In this document: positions 1-7,367 of the stretch, one piece after another
How the letters are laid out: every line of letters begins with the position of its first letter
Numbering within the stretch: position 1 is the first letter of the stretch
Origin: an uncultured Oscillospiraceae bacterium
GTDB lineage: Bacteria > Bacillota > Clostridia > Oscillospirales > Oscillospiraceae
Assembly: GCA_934661735.1 (NCBI GenBank)
Contig: CAKUJN010000015.1
Location: 1 to 31,584 of the forward strand
Length of the DNA stretch: 31,584 nt
Direction: 5' to 3'
The notes under the pieces: model-generated
Database searches by the model: none
What the model saw: only the letters and a program-made list of their open reading frames with translations
Told to the model about the DNA's origin: nothing
Program-made: the position numbers and the translations under genes

Positions 1-2
1 AC

Positions 3-650
3 CGCGAGGTGCGGAATGTCGAGCATTTCAGCGCCGTATGCGACATCTTCAAGCAGCTGAGCGATCCGACGCGCGTGCGGATCTTCTGGCTGCTCAGCCA
101 TCAGGAGGAATGCGTGATCAACATCGCCGCCATGATGGACATGTCCAGCCCCGCGGTGTCGCATCATCTGCGGTCGCTGACGCAGAGCGGCCTGATTGTC
201 AGCCGCAGATGCGGCAAGGAGGTCTGGTACAAGGCCGCCGATACGGCGCAGATCCGGCTTCTGCATGAAATTGTGGAACAGGTCATGGAGATTGCCTGCC
301 CGGAGCAGAGCGTCGATTTTCAGGCGTCACAGGAGGAGATCATCCGGCATGTGCACGACGAACTGACGCAGAATCTGTCCGAGCGCGTGACGATTGAGGA
401 GCTGTCGAGAAAGTATCTGATGAATACGACAACGCTCAAGCGCGTATTCAAGCAGGTCTACGGCGAGACCATCGCCGCGCACATGAAAAAGCACCGGATG
501 GAGGCGGCGGGGACGTTCCTGCTGAAAACGCAGGACGATATCGCGGCCATCGCGCAGGCGGTCGGCTATGAGAGTCAGAGCCGGTTTACCGCCGCATTCA
601 AGGAGAGCTACGGCATGCTGCCGACCGAGTACCGCAAAAAGCATATGTAA
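3..650 (+). CDS. ArsR-AraC fused transcriptional regulator (5' end outside window)
   Basis: A DNA-binding regulator with two different helix-turn-helix domains. The N-terminal part (about the first 90 visible residues) is an ArsR/SmtB-type winged helix: LSDPTRVRIFWLL, then SSPAVSHHLRSLTQSGLI as the recognition helix, then the wing with GKEVWYKAAD. The C-terminal part (about residues 120-213) is an AraC-type double HTH, with TIEELSRKYLMNTTTLKRVFK and the family signature ending GYESQSRFTAAFKESYGMLPTEYRK. A GTG at position 9 has no ribosome binding site and the frame stays open to the window edge, so the true start is probably upstream. It converges on the exporter operon across a shared terminator. 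ArsR proteins often sense metals, but no clear metal-binding Cys/His cluster is seen. The ligand and targets are unknown. The domain calls are firm; the role is inferred. Confidence 0.85.
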   Translation, partial: REVRNVEHFSAVCDIFKQLSDPTRVRIFWLLSHQEECVINIAAMMDMSSPAVSHHLRSLTQSGLIVSRRCGKEVWYKAADTAQIRLLHEIVEQVMEIACPEQSVDFQASQEEIIRHVHDELTQNLSERVTIEELSRKYLMNTTTLKRVFKQVYGETIAAHMKKHRMEAAGTFLLKTQDDIAAIAQAVGYESQSRFTAAFKESYGMLPTEYRKKHM

Positions 651-655
651 AAGGG

Positions 656-692
656 CGTCCCCACACGCGATGCGTGCGGGGACGTGCGTTTT
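656..692. terminator. Bidirectional terminator between convergent genes
   Basis: A 13-bp stem (656-668 with 672-684, one A.C mismatch, loop GAT) is followed by GTGCG and then TTTT at 689-692 on the plus strand. On the minus strand the stem is followed by CGCCCTTTT. It lies between the stop of the ArsR-AraC gene at 650 and the end of the minus-strand ABC gene at 703, so it can serve both. Confidence 0.75.
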
Positions 693-702
693 CGGGGGAT
701 AT

Positions 703-2418
703 TCACTGCGAAACGGTGAACAGAGCGTAGAAATAGCCCTTTCTGGACATCAGCTCGTCAAAGGTGCCCGTTTCGTCGACACGGCCGTTTTTCAGGACCA
801 GAATGCCGTCGTAGCGGCGCAGGAGCGTCTCGTTGAGCGCGTGCGTGACCACAATGCGCGTCACGCCGTGCAGGTCCAGCAGGTCGCTGGAAACCTGATG
901 CGCCGTCTCCGCGTCCAGCGCGGCGGTCGCCTCGTCGGCAAGGAGGACCGACGTGCGCTTGAGCAGGCTGCGGGCGATGGAGACGCGCTGCTTTTCGCCG
1001 CCGGAGAGCGCGCTGCCGTTTTCGCCGCACAGATAATCCCCGCCGTGCGCGGCCAGAAGCGCGCCGAGATGCGCGCGCCGGACGGCGCTGTCCAGCTCAT
1101 CTGCGGGGAAATCGCGGAACATGGTGATGTTGTCGCGGATGGAGGCGTTGAACACGAACACGTTCTGCTGGATGACGGAGACCGCGTCGTAGAGCGATTC
1201 GGGCGCGGCCGTGCGCAGCTCGACGCCGTCGAACAGAATCTGTCCCTGATATTCCGCGCCGGAGGCGGTCAGCAGGTTCAGGAGCGTGGATTTGCCGCTC
1301 CCGCTGGCGCCGACGACGGCGTATGCCTTTCCGGCCTCAAACACGGCGGAGACGCCGCGCAGAACCTCGGTTTCGCCGTCATAGCTGAAATGCACATCAT
1401 CCAGACGAAGCTCCCGCGACAGCGGCGGCAGGACGGCGCTTCCGCCGGCGGCAGCGTCGTTTTCCAGCACGGACGCGAGCTTGCCGATCAGGCCCAGGGC
1501 GGCACGGCGCGCGGCCAGCAGAGCAGGCAGGCCGGCAATCGGCTCAATGATGAAATTCATCAGGTTGACAAACAGAACCACGCTGCCCGCCGTCAGGCCG
1601 CGGCCCGTCAGCGCCAGATACGCGCCGGCGAGGAATACGCCCAGCTGCGCAATGACGCCGGTGATCGAGCCGATCATGCCGATCAGAATCCGCAGGCGCT
1701 GTCTGCTGAATTTTTCGCCTTCCAGCGCGCGGTTGCTTTCGGCAAACAGACGGAAAATTTCGCGCTCGGCACGGAAGGTTTTGACCACGGCGAAGCCGCC
1801 GAGGCAGTCGCTCAGCGCGGCGGTGAAATCGCGGTTGCGGTCGGAGACGCGGCGCTCGGCCGCCTCCATTTTTCCGCCCGTCAGCATGGACGCCGCGAAC
1901 GGAAGCAGCGTCACGCCGATGGCGATGGCGGTCAGCAGGGGAGAGTACCAGAGCATCATGCCGAGCGCGGCGAAAAAGGTCACGGTTTTCGTGATGAGCG
2001 ACAGCTGCTGGGAGAGATAGTCGGCCTCGATGGCGGACGCGTCGTTGGTCAGCGCCGAGAGATAGGCGGCGGCGCTTTCATCGCGGAACGAGGAAATGCT
2101 CTTTTCCGTGAGCTTCTGAAAGGCGAAGTCCTTGTACTGGCGCATGGCGCGCGAGACGAAGCGCGGTTCGGCCGCGTATTTCAGCAGGGAAAGCACTGTG
2201 CAGAGCAGGACGAACGCGCCGGTGAGCCTGATAAGTTCAGCCAGCGGCAGCGCGCCGGCGACGCCGGAGGCGGCGTCGATCAGCTGCTGCATGATCCACG
2301 AGAGAATGATATTGAGCGAACCGGAGGCCAGCGCGGCGAAAACGGCCAGACAGAAAATCGGAAGATTGCCGCGGTAAAACTGCGCGGTCAGCTGTTTTTT
2401 CATGGATTTACGCTTCAT
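703..2418 (-). CDS. Half-size ABC transporter, fused membrane and ATPase domains
   Basis: A 571-residue exporter-type ABC half transporter that should work as a dimer in the cell membrane. Residues about 20-300 form the six-helix membrane domain. The ATPase domain follows, with Walker A GASGSGKST (370-378), Q-loop Gln417 in VIQQN, signature LSGGEKQRVSIARSLL from about 471, Walker B VLLADEATAALD with Asp495 and Glu496, and an H-loop His in VVTHAL. The motifs are complete, so it should be active. The start at 2418 has AAGGAGCTCC upstream and overlaps the regulator gene by 11 bp; a second in-frame ATG at 2403 is less well placed. Most exporters of this layout come as heterodimer pairs, but only one is present here. 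The substrate cannot be told; an export or resistance role is inferred from the family. Confidence 0.9.
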   Translation of the reverse strand: MKRKSMKKQLTAQFYRGNLPIFCLAVFAALASGSLNIILSWIMQQLIDAASGVAGALPLAELIRLTGAFVLLCTVLSLLKYAAEPRFVSRAMRQYKDFAFQKLTEKSISSFRDESAAAYLSALTNDASAIEADYLSQQLSLITKTVTFFAALGMMLWYSPLLTAIAIGVTLLPFAASMLTGGKMEAAERRVSDRNRDFTAALSDCLGGFAVVKTFRAEREIFRLFAESNRALEGEKFSRQRLRILIGMIGSITGVIAQLGVFLAGAYLALTGRGLTAGSVVLFVNLMNFIIEPIAGLPALLAARRAALGLIGKLASVLENDAAAGGSAVLPPLSRELRLDDVHFSYDGETEVLRGVSAVFEAGKAYAVVGASGSGKSTLLNLLTASGAEYQGQILFDGVELRTAAPESLYDAVSVIQQNVFVFNASIRDNITMFRDFPADELDSAVRRAHLGALLAAHGGDYLCGENGSALSGGEKQRVSIARSLLKRTSVLLADEATAALDAETAHQVSSDLLDLHGVTRIVVTHALNETLLRRYDGILVLKNGRVDETGTFDELMSRKGYFYALFTVSQ

Positions 2419-3481
2419 GCCGGAGCTCCTTCCACAGACTGGAGAGCGCGCTGTCCTCCAGCGAATTGATCATCTTTTGCAGGGCCTCCGACGCCGTGGC
2501 GCCGAGGTCGTCGTAGACGCCGGACGGCTCCGCGCCCTCTACGAAGCGCAGCGCCTCAACGCGGTAGTCGGGCGCGGCGTCGAAGCCGGACGCAAGCGCC
2601 TCCGCCTGAAGCAGCGCGGCGCGCGCGCCGTCCGCATCGCCGGATTGCAGCCGCGCATGGGCAAGGCAGGCGAGAAACGTGCTGTTGACCTTGTCGAGGA
2701 AGCAGGGCGCGTCCGCGTTTTTCAGGCCGGAAAAGACGCCGGTTGACCATTCCAGCACGGCCTGCGCGGCGGCATAGTCCTTTTGTGCGAGGTAGACGTT
2801 GAGATAGCCGATGGCTGTGCGGATGAGCGAGGCGGTGCTTTGCAGCAGCGCTCTGGACAGAAACGGAAGCGCCTCGTCCGGCCTGCCGCAGTCCGCGGCA
2901 AGCGTCGAGCCGATCCGGTCGTTGAACATACCGCCCGCGTTGTGCGATTTCAGAAGCGTGACGGCGCGCTCGGGCTGGTCGAGGGCCAGAAGGATTGCAG
3001 CCGCTTCGCCGCCGAGCGTGCTTTCGCTGATTTCGGGATCGGCATTCTGCGGCAGGAGCCGCTGTGCGTTCTGTGTCAGATCCAGCGCGCGCCGGAGAAG
3101 CGGCGTGTCGTGCGTCTGTACGCCGAACGCGCGGTAGAGCGACGCCGCGTTGTAGACGATTTCAAAGGTGTCGGGATACTTTTTCAGGGCCTTTTCCGCT
3201 TCGGCAAGGCCGTCGCTGTTTCGGTCGCTGCGGTACTGCTTCAGCCGCGCGACGGTCGCAGGCAGGCGGTTGTCCTTTGGCGCGTAGCCCAGCAGCGCGT
3301 CCACGGAGACGTCGAAAAAGTCAGCCAGCTCCATGAGCATGCTCAGCTCCGGCTGGGAAAGCCGCGCCTCCCATTTGTATACTGCGCCGGCGCTGACGCC
3401 GAGGACCTCGGCCAGCTGCTCCTGCGTCAGAAGGCGCGCCTTGCGGTACGCGCGGATGTTTTCGGCAAGGCGGTGTGTCAT
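2408..3481 (-). CDS. XRE-family regulator with helical repeat-rich C-terminus
   Basis: A 357-residue cytoplasmic regulator. Residues 1-65 are a Cro/C1-type HTH: RLAENIRAYRKARLLTQEQLAEVLGVSAGAVYKWE, then a short SQPELSMLMELADFFDVSVDALLGY helix pair. The remainder (about 75-350) is Ala/Leu-rich helical sequence with TPR-like spacing (for example KALKKYPDTFEIVYNAASLYRAFG), as found in regulators that sense peptides or proteins, although no exact TPR count can be made by eye. The ATG at 3481 is chosen because GAGGAGAG lies just upstream; the frame is open further upstream but has no ribosome binding site there. It is followed by the overlapping ABC exporter, so it probably controls its own operon. 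Confidence 0.85.
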   Translation of the reverse strand: MTHRLAENIRAYRKARLLTQEQLAEVLGVSAGAVYKWEARLSQPELSMLMELADFFDVSVDALLGYAPKDNRLPATVARLKQYRSDRNSDGLAEAEKALKKYPDTFEIVYNAASLYRAFGVQTHDTPLLRRALDLTQNAQRLLPQNADPEISESTLGGEAAAILLALDQPERAVTLLKSHNAGGMFNDRIGSTLAADCGRPDEALPFLSRALLQSTASLIRTAIGYLNVYLAQKDYAAAQAVLEWSTGVFSGLKNADAPCFLDKVNSTFLACLAHARLQSGDADGARAALLQAEALASGFDAAPDYRVEALRFVEGAEPSGVYDDLGATASEALQKMINSLEDSALSSLWKELRHEA

Positions 3482-3575
3482 ATGCTTCTCTCCTCCTCTG
3501 CCGGAGGCTCTGTCGGGGCCTGCGGCTGTTTCCATATGGAATTGTAGCAGGAAAGCGCGCGCAATGGAACACACA

Positions 3576-3620
3576 ATTCATACGAAACAGATGGAAAATA
3601 TTCATACCATTGGTATGAAT
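3576..3620. promoter_or_regulatory. Inverted-repeat operator candidate upstream of the XRE gene
   Basis: ATTCATACC at 3600-3608 and GGTATGAAT at 3612-3620 form perfect 9-bp arms around ATT. A further half site ATTCATAC lies at 3576-3583. The sites are about 95-140 bp upstream of the XRE start codon. A weak minus-strand promoter can be drawn downstream of them, with -10 TACAAT near 3541-3546. An operator for the XRE protein is the simplest reading but is inferred. Confidence 0.45.
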
Positions 3621-3776
3621 TCCGGCGCGGAGGCGGCGGCTGCGGATGGACGGACGGCCATCCGGCGGCGAAGGCCGCGGCGCGGGTGCGCGGGGAAGCG
3701 TATTGCCGGATTGAACAGATATCCGTGTCCGGATTTGTGCGTTTGGTCAAATGCGGGTGCGGCAATCCAAAAAAAA

Positions 3777-3800
3777 GACACCTTTTGTACAAAAAGTGTC
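3777..3800. promoter_or_regulatory. 24-bp palindrome upstream of the sugar-transport promoter
   Basis: The two 12-bp halves, GACACCTTTTGT and ACAAAAAGTGTC, are reverse complements with a single mismatch. The palindrome ends 25 bp before a TATAAT -10 box, so it covers roughly the -60 to -35 zone of the promoter for the first sugar-binding protein. This is the position of an activator or repressor site. The operon-encoded AraC-type response regulator is one candidate binder; AraC proteins usually prefer direct repeats, so a LacI-like or other factor is also possible. Confidence 0.55.
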
Positions 3801-3803
3801 TCC

Positions 3804-3831
3804 TGTATTTTGCACGTCTTTGGAATATAAT
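3804..3831 (+). promoter_or_regulatory. Promoter of the sugar-transport operon
   Basis: A perfect -10 box TATAAT lies at 3826-3831. The best -35 at the correct distance is TGTATT (3804-3809, 16-bp spacer), which is poor. A strong -10 with a weak -35 beside an upstream palindrome fits an activated promoter. The leader to the start codon at 3924 would be about 85 nt. Between the XRE start (3481) and this promoter I see no gene. Confidence 0.55.
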
Positions 3832-3923
3832 TGAAACTAAGAGGGGAGACCCTCGACAGAACGCGCGGAGCGGCGCATACGGCGCCGCGCATGGCCGTTC
3901 AAAAATAAAATGGAGGAATGAAA

Positions 3924-5270
3924 ATGAAAAAACTGGTTGCATTGCTTCTTGCGGCGCTGATGGTTTTCAGCCTGGTCGCCTGTGCAAAGACGGCGGAAAC
4001 GCCCGCAGAGGACAAGCCCGCCGCTGAAACGCCCGCGGCCGAGACGCCCGCAGCGGAAACTCCGGCGGCTGAAGAGCCCGCCGCAGACGGCGAGAAGATC
4101 GTGATCCACTACTGGGCACAGTGGACGGAGAACGAGGCGCAGGCCGAGGTCTACAAGGACGCCATCGCGCGCTTTGAGGCCGCGCATCCCGACTGCACGG
4201 TTGAGGTCAACTGGGCCGGCCGTGACGTGCGTGAGATTCTGAGAGCCAGCCTGGACTCCGGCAACGCCATCGACATCGTCGACAGCGGTTTTGACCAGAT
4301 CGTCAACCTGCTGGGCGAGGAGTATCTGACCGACCTGACGCAGTACATGGCGGGCAGCGATTTTGAGAAGAACCTCTCCGCCGGTATGGCCGCGTTTGCC
4401 AAGAGCTTTGCCTCTGACGGCGAATCCTGGTACTACATCCCCTCGCAGCCGTTCGTCGGCACCATCTATTACAACAAGGCGATCTTCGCCGAGGCCGGCA
4501 TCGACACCCTGCCCACCACCTGGGACGAGTTCATGGACGTCTGCCAGAAGATCAAGGACGCGGGCTATGATCCCATCACGGTCGACGACGCGTACTATCC
4601 CTGCCTGTACGGCACCTATCTTGCCATGATGAAGGGTCCGGACTGGGTCACCGAGCTGTTCAACGACACCACCGGCGCGAACTGGAGCGATCCGGCTGCC
4701 GTGCAGATGGCCAATGACTTTGCCGAGATGCGCGCAAAGGGCTACTTCTCCGAGAGCTGCGGCTCCAACGTGTTCCCGTCCGCACAGAACGGCGAATTCG
4801 CGATGGGCACCGTTGCCATGTACTATAACGGCTCGTGGCTGCCCAACGAGGTCCACGACATCACCGGCGACGACTTCCAGTGGGGCGCAATGTTCTTCCC
4901 TGCTCCCGACAACGCCGAGTATCCCTACACCACCTACTCCACCGGCTGCCAGTTCTTCGGTATCCCGAAGTCCAGCGAGCATCCGCAGGAGGCTCTGGCA
5001 CTGCTGGAGGAGTTCTCCTCCGTCCAGACGCAGCAGGATCTGGTCAACAAGGCGCAGGCGATGCCCGTTGTTGACGGCCTGGAGCTGCCGGAGAACCTGA
5101 AGGGCGCGGGTGAGCTGCAGGCGCAGTCCACCGCCGTCATTCCCTGGTGCGGCATGTATGGCAGCAACTCCGACGTGAACGCGGTTGTCAACGGCGCGTT
5201 TGCCGAGCTGCTGGCCGGCTCTCTGGACGGCGAGGGCTTCACCGCCTCCGTCCAGTCCCAGCTGAACTGA
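3924..5270 (+). CDS. Extracellular sugar-binding lipoprotein 1 (ABC importer, SBP family 1)
   Basis: A 448-residue solute-binding protein of the maltose-binding type that captures an oligosaccharide outside the membrane and hands it to the permeases encoded next. It has a short lipoprotein signal peptide with lipobox LVAC (Cys about residue 20), then an Ala/Glu/Pro linker built from repeated PAAET units (about residues 30-50), then the binding domain starting IVIHYWAQWTENEAQ. Typical family features include YYIPSQPFVGTIYYNKAIFAEAGIDTLPTTWDEF and an N-terminal DIVDSGFDQIVNL. GGAGG at 3912-3916 is only 1 nt from the ATG at 3918 but 7 nt from the ATG at 3924, which decides the start. The substrate is inferred from the neighbouring rhamnosidases. 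Confidence 0.93.
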   Translation: MKKLVALLLAALMVFSLVACAKTAETPAEDKPAAETPAAETPAAETPAAEEPAADGEKIVIHYWAQWTENEAQAEVYKDAIARFEAAHPDCTVEVNWAGRDVREILRASLDSGNAIDIVDSGFDQIVNLLGEEYLTDLTQYMAGSDFEKNLSAGMAAFAKSFASDGESWYYIPSQPFVGTIYYNKAIFAEAGIDTLPTTWDEFMDVCQKIKDAGYDPITVDDAYYPCLYGTYLAMMKGPDWVTELFNDTTGANWSDPAAVQMANDFAEMRAKGYFSESCGSNVFPSAQNGEFAMGTVAMYYNGSWLPNEVHDITGDDFQWGAMFFPAPDNAEYPYTTYSTGCQFFGIPKSSEHPQEALALLEEFSSVQTQQDLVNKAQAMPVVDGLELPENLKGAGELQAQSTAVIPWCGMYGSNSDVNAVVNGAFAELLAGSLDGEGFTASVQSQLN

Positions 5271-5286
5271 TTGAAAATACCGCTGC

Positions 5287-5310
5287 AATGAGGGCCGCAT
5301 GGCCCTCATT
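5287..5310 (+). other. Perfect stem-loop downstream of sugar-binding protein 1
   Basis: The 10-bp arms AATGAGGGCC and GGCCCTCATT enclose a GCAT loop. No T-run follows, so it is not a classical terminator. It begins 16 nt after the stop codon, where it could protect the upstream mRNA 3' end so the binding protein is made in excess of the permeases. Confidence 0.6.
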
Positions 5311-5353
5311 GTGAATCGGGCGGCGGCTTCGGCCGTCAACCGGAAAAACACAG

Positions 5354-5379
5354 CTGCGGCGCCGGAAACGGCGCCGCAG
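5354..5379 (+). other. Second stem-loop with GAAA tetraloop
   Basis: Perfect 11-bp arms CTGCGGCGCCG and CGGCGCCGCAG close a GAAA loop of GNRA type. It is very GC-rich and stable, lacks a T-run, and lies 74 nt before the permease start. Together with the stem-loop at 5287 it fills the 182-nt gap between the binding protein and the first permease, probably as mRNA-stabilising or partial-termination structure. Confidence 0.6.
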
Positions 5380-5452
5380 TGAAAAGCGTCTGTCGTCTCC
5401 GCTGTCGTGCCTGTCCGCACAGGCGCAGCGGTGCGTGGAGGGAGGCAGGAAA

Positions 5453-6358
5453 TTGAAAAAGAAACAAAATCTGTTCATCATCACGTCGATCGCGCCGGCG
5501 GCGATCTGCTTTCTGGTGATGTTTGCATATCCGCTGATCCGCACGTTTCTGATGAGTCTGAATCAGATGCCCGCGATCAGCAGCAGCGCGGCCGACTGGA
5601 GCTTTGTCGGACTGGACAACTACATTGGCCTGTTCAAAAACAGCGTTTTTATCGCGTCGCTGAAGAATATCGGCGTGATCTGGCTGGTGGGCGGCTTTCT
5701 GACGCTGGGCATCGCGCTGTTTTTCGCCGTCATCCTCGCCTCGGGCGTCAAGGGCAAGAAATTCTGGCGCTCGGCGATCTATCTGCCCAATACCATTTCC
5801 GCGGTCGCACTGTCTACCATGTGGCTGCAATACATCTTCCAGAACAAGTTCGGCCTGTTCAAGCAGCTGTTTACGGCGCTGGGCTGGACGGCGCTGGCCA
5901 AAATCAACTGGACCGCGCCGGCGTGGATTTTCTGGGCGATGCTGATTTCCTACGTCTACGGAAGCGTCGGCTATTTCATGCTGATTCTCCTCTCGGGCAT
6001 TGAGGGCATTCCGCAGGATATCTATGAAAGCGCCATTATCGACGGCGCAAATGCCTGGACAAAATTCTGGAAGATCACATTCCCGCTGCTGCGGAATGTT
6101 ATTCGTACATGCATTACGCTCTGGACGGTCGGCGCGGTCAATTTCTTCGTCTGGGCGAAAATGTTCTCCACACGCATCAACACAAAAACCGTTACGCCGG
6201 TCTTTTTCCTGTATGAAAAGGTATTCGGCGCGGCAGACTCCGGAAGCGTTCTGGATATCGGCGCAGGCGCGGCGGTCGGCGTCGTCGTGGCGCTGATCGT
6301 GCTGCTGAGCTACCTGATCATGAATCGGGTTTTCAAGGAGGAGGCGCTGGAATACTGA
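5453..6358 (+). CDS. Sugar ABC transporter permease, MalF/UgpA type
   Basis: A 301-residue integral membrane permease forming one half of the importer channel. It has an N-terminal helix (NLFIITSIAPAAICFLVMFAYPLIRTFLMSL), several further hydrophobic segments and the cytoplasmic EAA loop YESAIIDGANAWTKFWKITFPLL (about residues 195-217), the docking site for the ATPase. The start is taken as TTG at 5453, because GGAGG at 5441-5445 is 7 nt upstream; a GTG at 5435 lies ahead of that site. The stop codon overlaps the next start by 1 nt. No ATPase gene follows, as is common for Firmicutes sugar importers that share one MsmX-type ATPase. Confidence 0.93.
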   Translation: MKKKQNLFIITSIAPAAICFLVMFAYPLIRTFLMSLNQMPAISSSAADWSFVGLDNYIGLFKNSVFIASLKNIGVIWLVGGFLTLGIALFFAVILASGVKGKKFWRSAIYLPNTISAVALSTMWLQYIFQNKFGLFKQLFTALGWTALAKINWTAPAWIFWAMLISYVYGSVGYFMLILLSGIEGIPQDIYESAIIDGANAWTKFWKITFPLLRNVIRTCITLWTVGAVNFFVWAKMFSTRINTKTVTPVFFLYEKVFGAADSGSVLDIGAGAAVGVVVALIVLLSYLIMNRVFKEEALEY

Positions 6359-7209
6359 TGAAGCATCAAGGCTCACGCGGCGGCTCGCGCATTGCCGGCG
6401 CGCTGCGATACATCCCCCTGATCCTGTGGGTGGTTTTCTTTGTGTTTGCGTTCGGCTGGATTCTGCTGGCCTCGTTCAGCACCACAAAGGAGATATTCTC
6501 AAACGGACTGCTGCAAAGCGGCTTCCATGTGGAAAACTACACCGGCGTGTGGGAGCGCAATCATGTCGCGCACTATTTCCTCAACTCGGTGATCTGCACG
6601 GCGGTGCCGTGCGCGCTGATCATTCTGCTGGCCGCGCCGGCGGCCTATGTCCTGTCGAAAAAGACGTTTTTCGGCAGAAAGCAGACCTTCAACGCCTTTG
6701 TCGTCGGCATGAGCATTCCGCAGGTCATGCTGGTCATCCCGATCTACTGCTGGTTTGTGCGGGCAAATCTGGTCGGGCGGCTGTCGACGCTGATTATCCT
6801 GTATACGACGCTGAATCTGCCATATACGGTGTATTTCCTGACGGCGTTTTTCTCCACGGTGCCGTCCGTTCTGGCGGAGGCCGCGATGATCGACGGCTGC
6901 ACCGAGTCAAGAGCGCTGTGGAAGGTCATGATTCCCATGGCGTCGCCCGGCATTATCACCGTGACGATCTTCAATTTCATGAACATCTGGAACGAATATT
7001 TCATGGCGCTGATTTTCGCGAACGGCAACGACAAGATCCGCACGCTCTCCATGGGCCTTCAAAACATGATCACCTCGATGAAATATACCGGCGACTGGGC
7101 GGGACTGTTTGCGGCGGTCATCATTGTGCTGGTTCCGACGCTGATTCTGTATCTGCTGCTGTCGGAGAAGATTGTGGCCGGCATTACGGGCGGCGCGGTC
7201 AAGGGATAA
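6358..7209 (+). CDS. Sugar ABC transporter permease, MalG/UgpE type
   Basis: The 283-residue partner permease. An N-terminal helix (YIPLILWVVFFVFAFGWILLASF) is followed by about five more membrane segments and the EAA loop LAEAAMIDGCTESRALWKVMIPMASPGI (about residues 172-200). Its ATG overlaps the upstream TGA by 1 nt, so translation of the two permeases is coupled, in line with a heterodimeric channel. It ends 158 nt before the second sugar-binding protein. Confidence 0.93.
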   Translation: MKHQGSRGGSRIAGALRYIPLILWVVFFVFAFGWILLASFSTTKEIFSNGLLQSGFHVENYTGVWERNHVAHYFLNSVICTAVPCALIILLAAPAAYVLSKKTFFGRKQTFNAFVVGMSIPQVMLVIPIYCWFVRANLVGRLSTLIILYTTLNLPYTVYFLTAFFSTVPSVLAEAAMIDGCTESRALWKVMIPMASPGIITVTIFNFMNIWNEYFMALIFANGNDKIRTLSMGLQNMITSMKYTGDWAGLFAAVIIVLVPTLILYLLLSEKIVAGITGGAVKG

Positions 7210-7212
7210 GAC

Positions 7213-7241
7213 TTGCGCGCGGCTGCGCCGCGTGGTAAAAT
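7213..7241 (+). promoter_or_regulatory. Possible internal promoter before sugar-binding protein 2
   Basis: TTGCGC (7213-7218) and TAAAAT (7236-7241) are 17 bp apart, just after the permease stop. The spacer holds a small perfect palindrome, CGCGGC-TGC-GCCGCG (7218-7232). The -35 matches consensus in only three positions, so this is tentative. If used, the transcript would start near 7248 and run through the hairpin at 7289-7344. Confidence 0.3.
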
Positions 7242-7288
7242 GGCGCCGGTGACGACGCGGCAGCGGCGCGCTGCCAAATAAGTGCAAT

Positions 7289-7349
7289 TGCGCGGACAGC
7301 CGCGGACACCGTAAAGCTTTGCGGCGGACGCCTCTGTCCGCGCATTTTT
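7289..7349 (+). terminator. Branched terminator or attenuator in front of sugar-binding protein 2
   Basis: Perfect 11-bp arms TGCGCGGACAG (7289-7299) and CTGTCCGCGCA (7334-7344) are followed at once by TTTTT (7345-7349). The 34-nt interior can form a smaller CCGC/GCGG hairpin. The T-run ends 1 nt before the ribosome binding site GGAAAGGA of the next gene, leaving no room for a promoter downstream, so it must be read through for the rest of the operon to be expressed. Confidence 0.65.
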
Positions 7350-7367
7350 CGGAAAGGACGAATGCAG

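Noticed and set aside
568..2469. Long plus-strand open frame opposite the ABC exporter
   Set aside because: The exporter on the other strand has every ABC motif; this frame shows only Ala/Arg/Gly-rich sequence, crosses the terminator and lacks a ribosome binding site.
3482..3776. Possible small gene between the XRE gene and the sugar-operon promoter
   Set aside because: Open frames on both strands here have no ribosome binding site and unusual composition; apart from the inverted-repeat operator candidate, I see nothing coding in it.
3810..3831. TTGCAC as the -35 for the sugar operon TATAAT
   Set aside because: The spacing is only 10 bp, far from the required 16-18 bp, so the weaker TGTATT was preferred.
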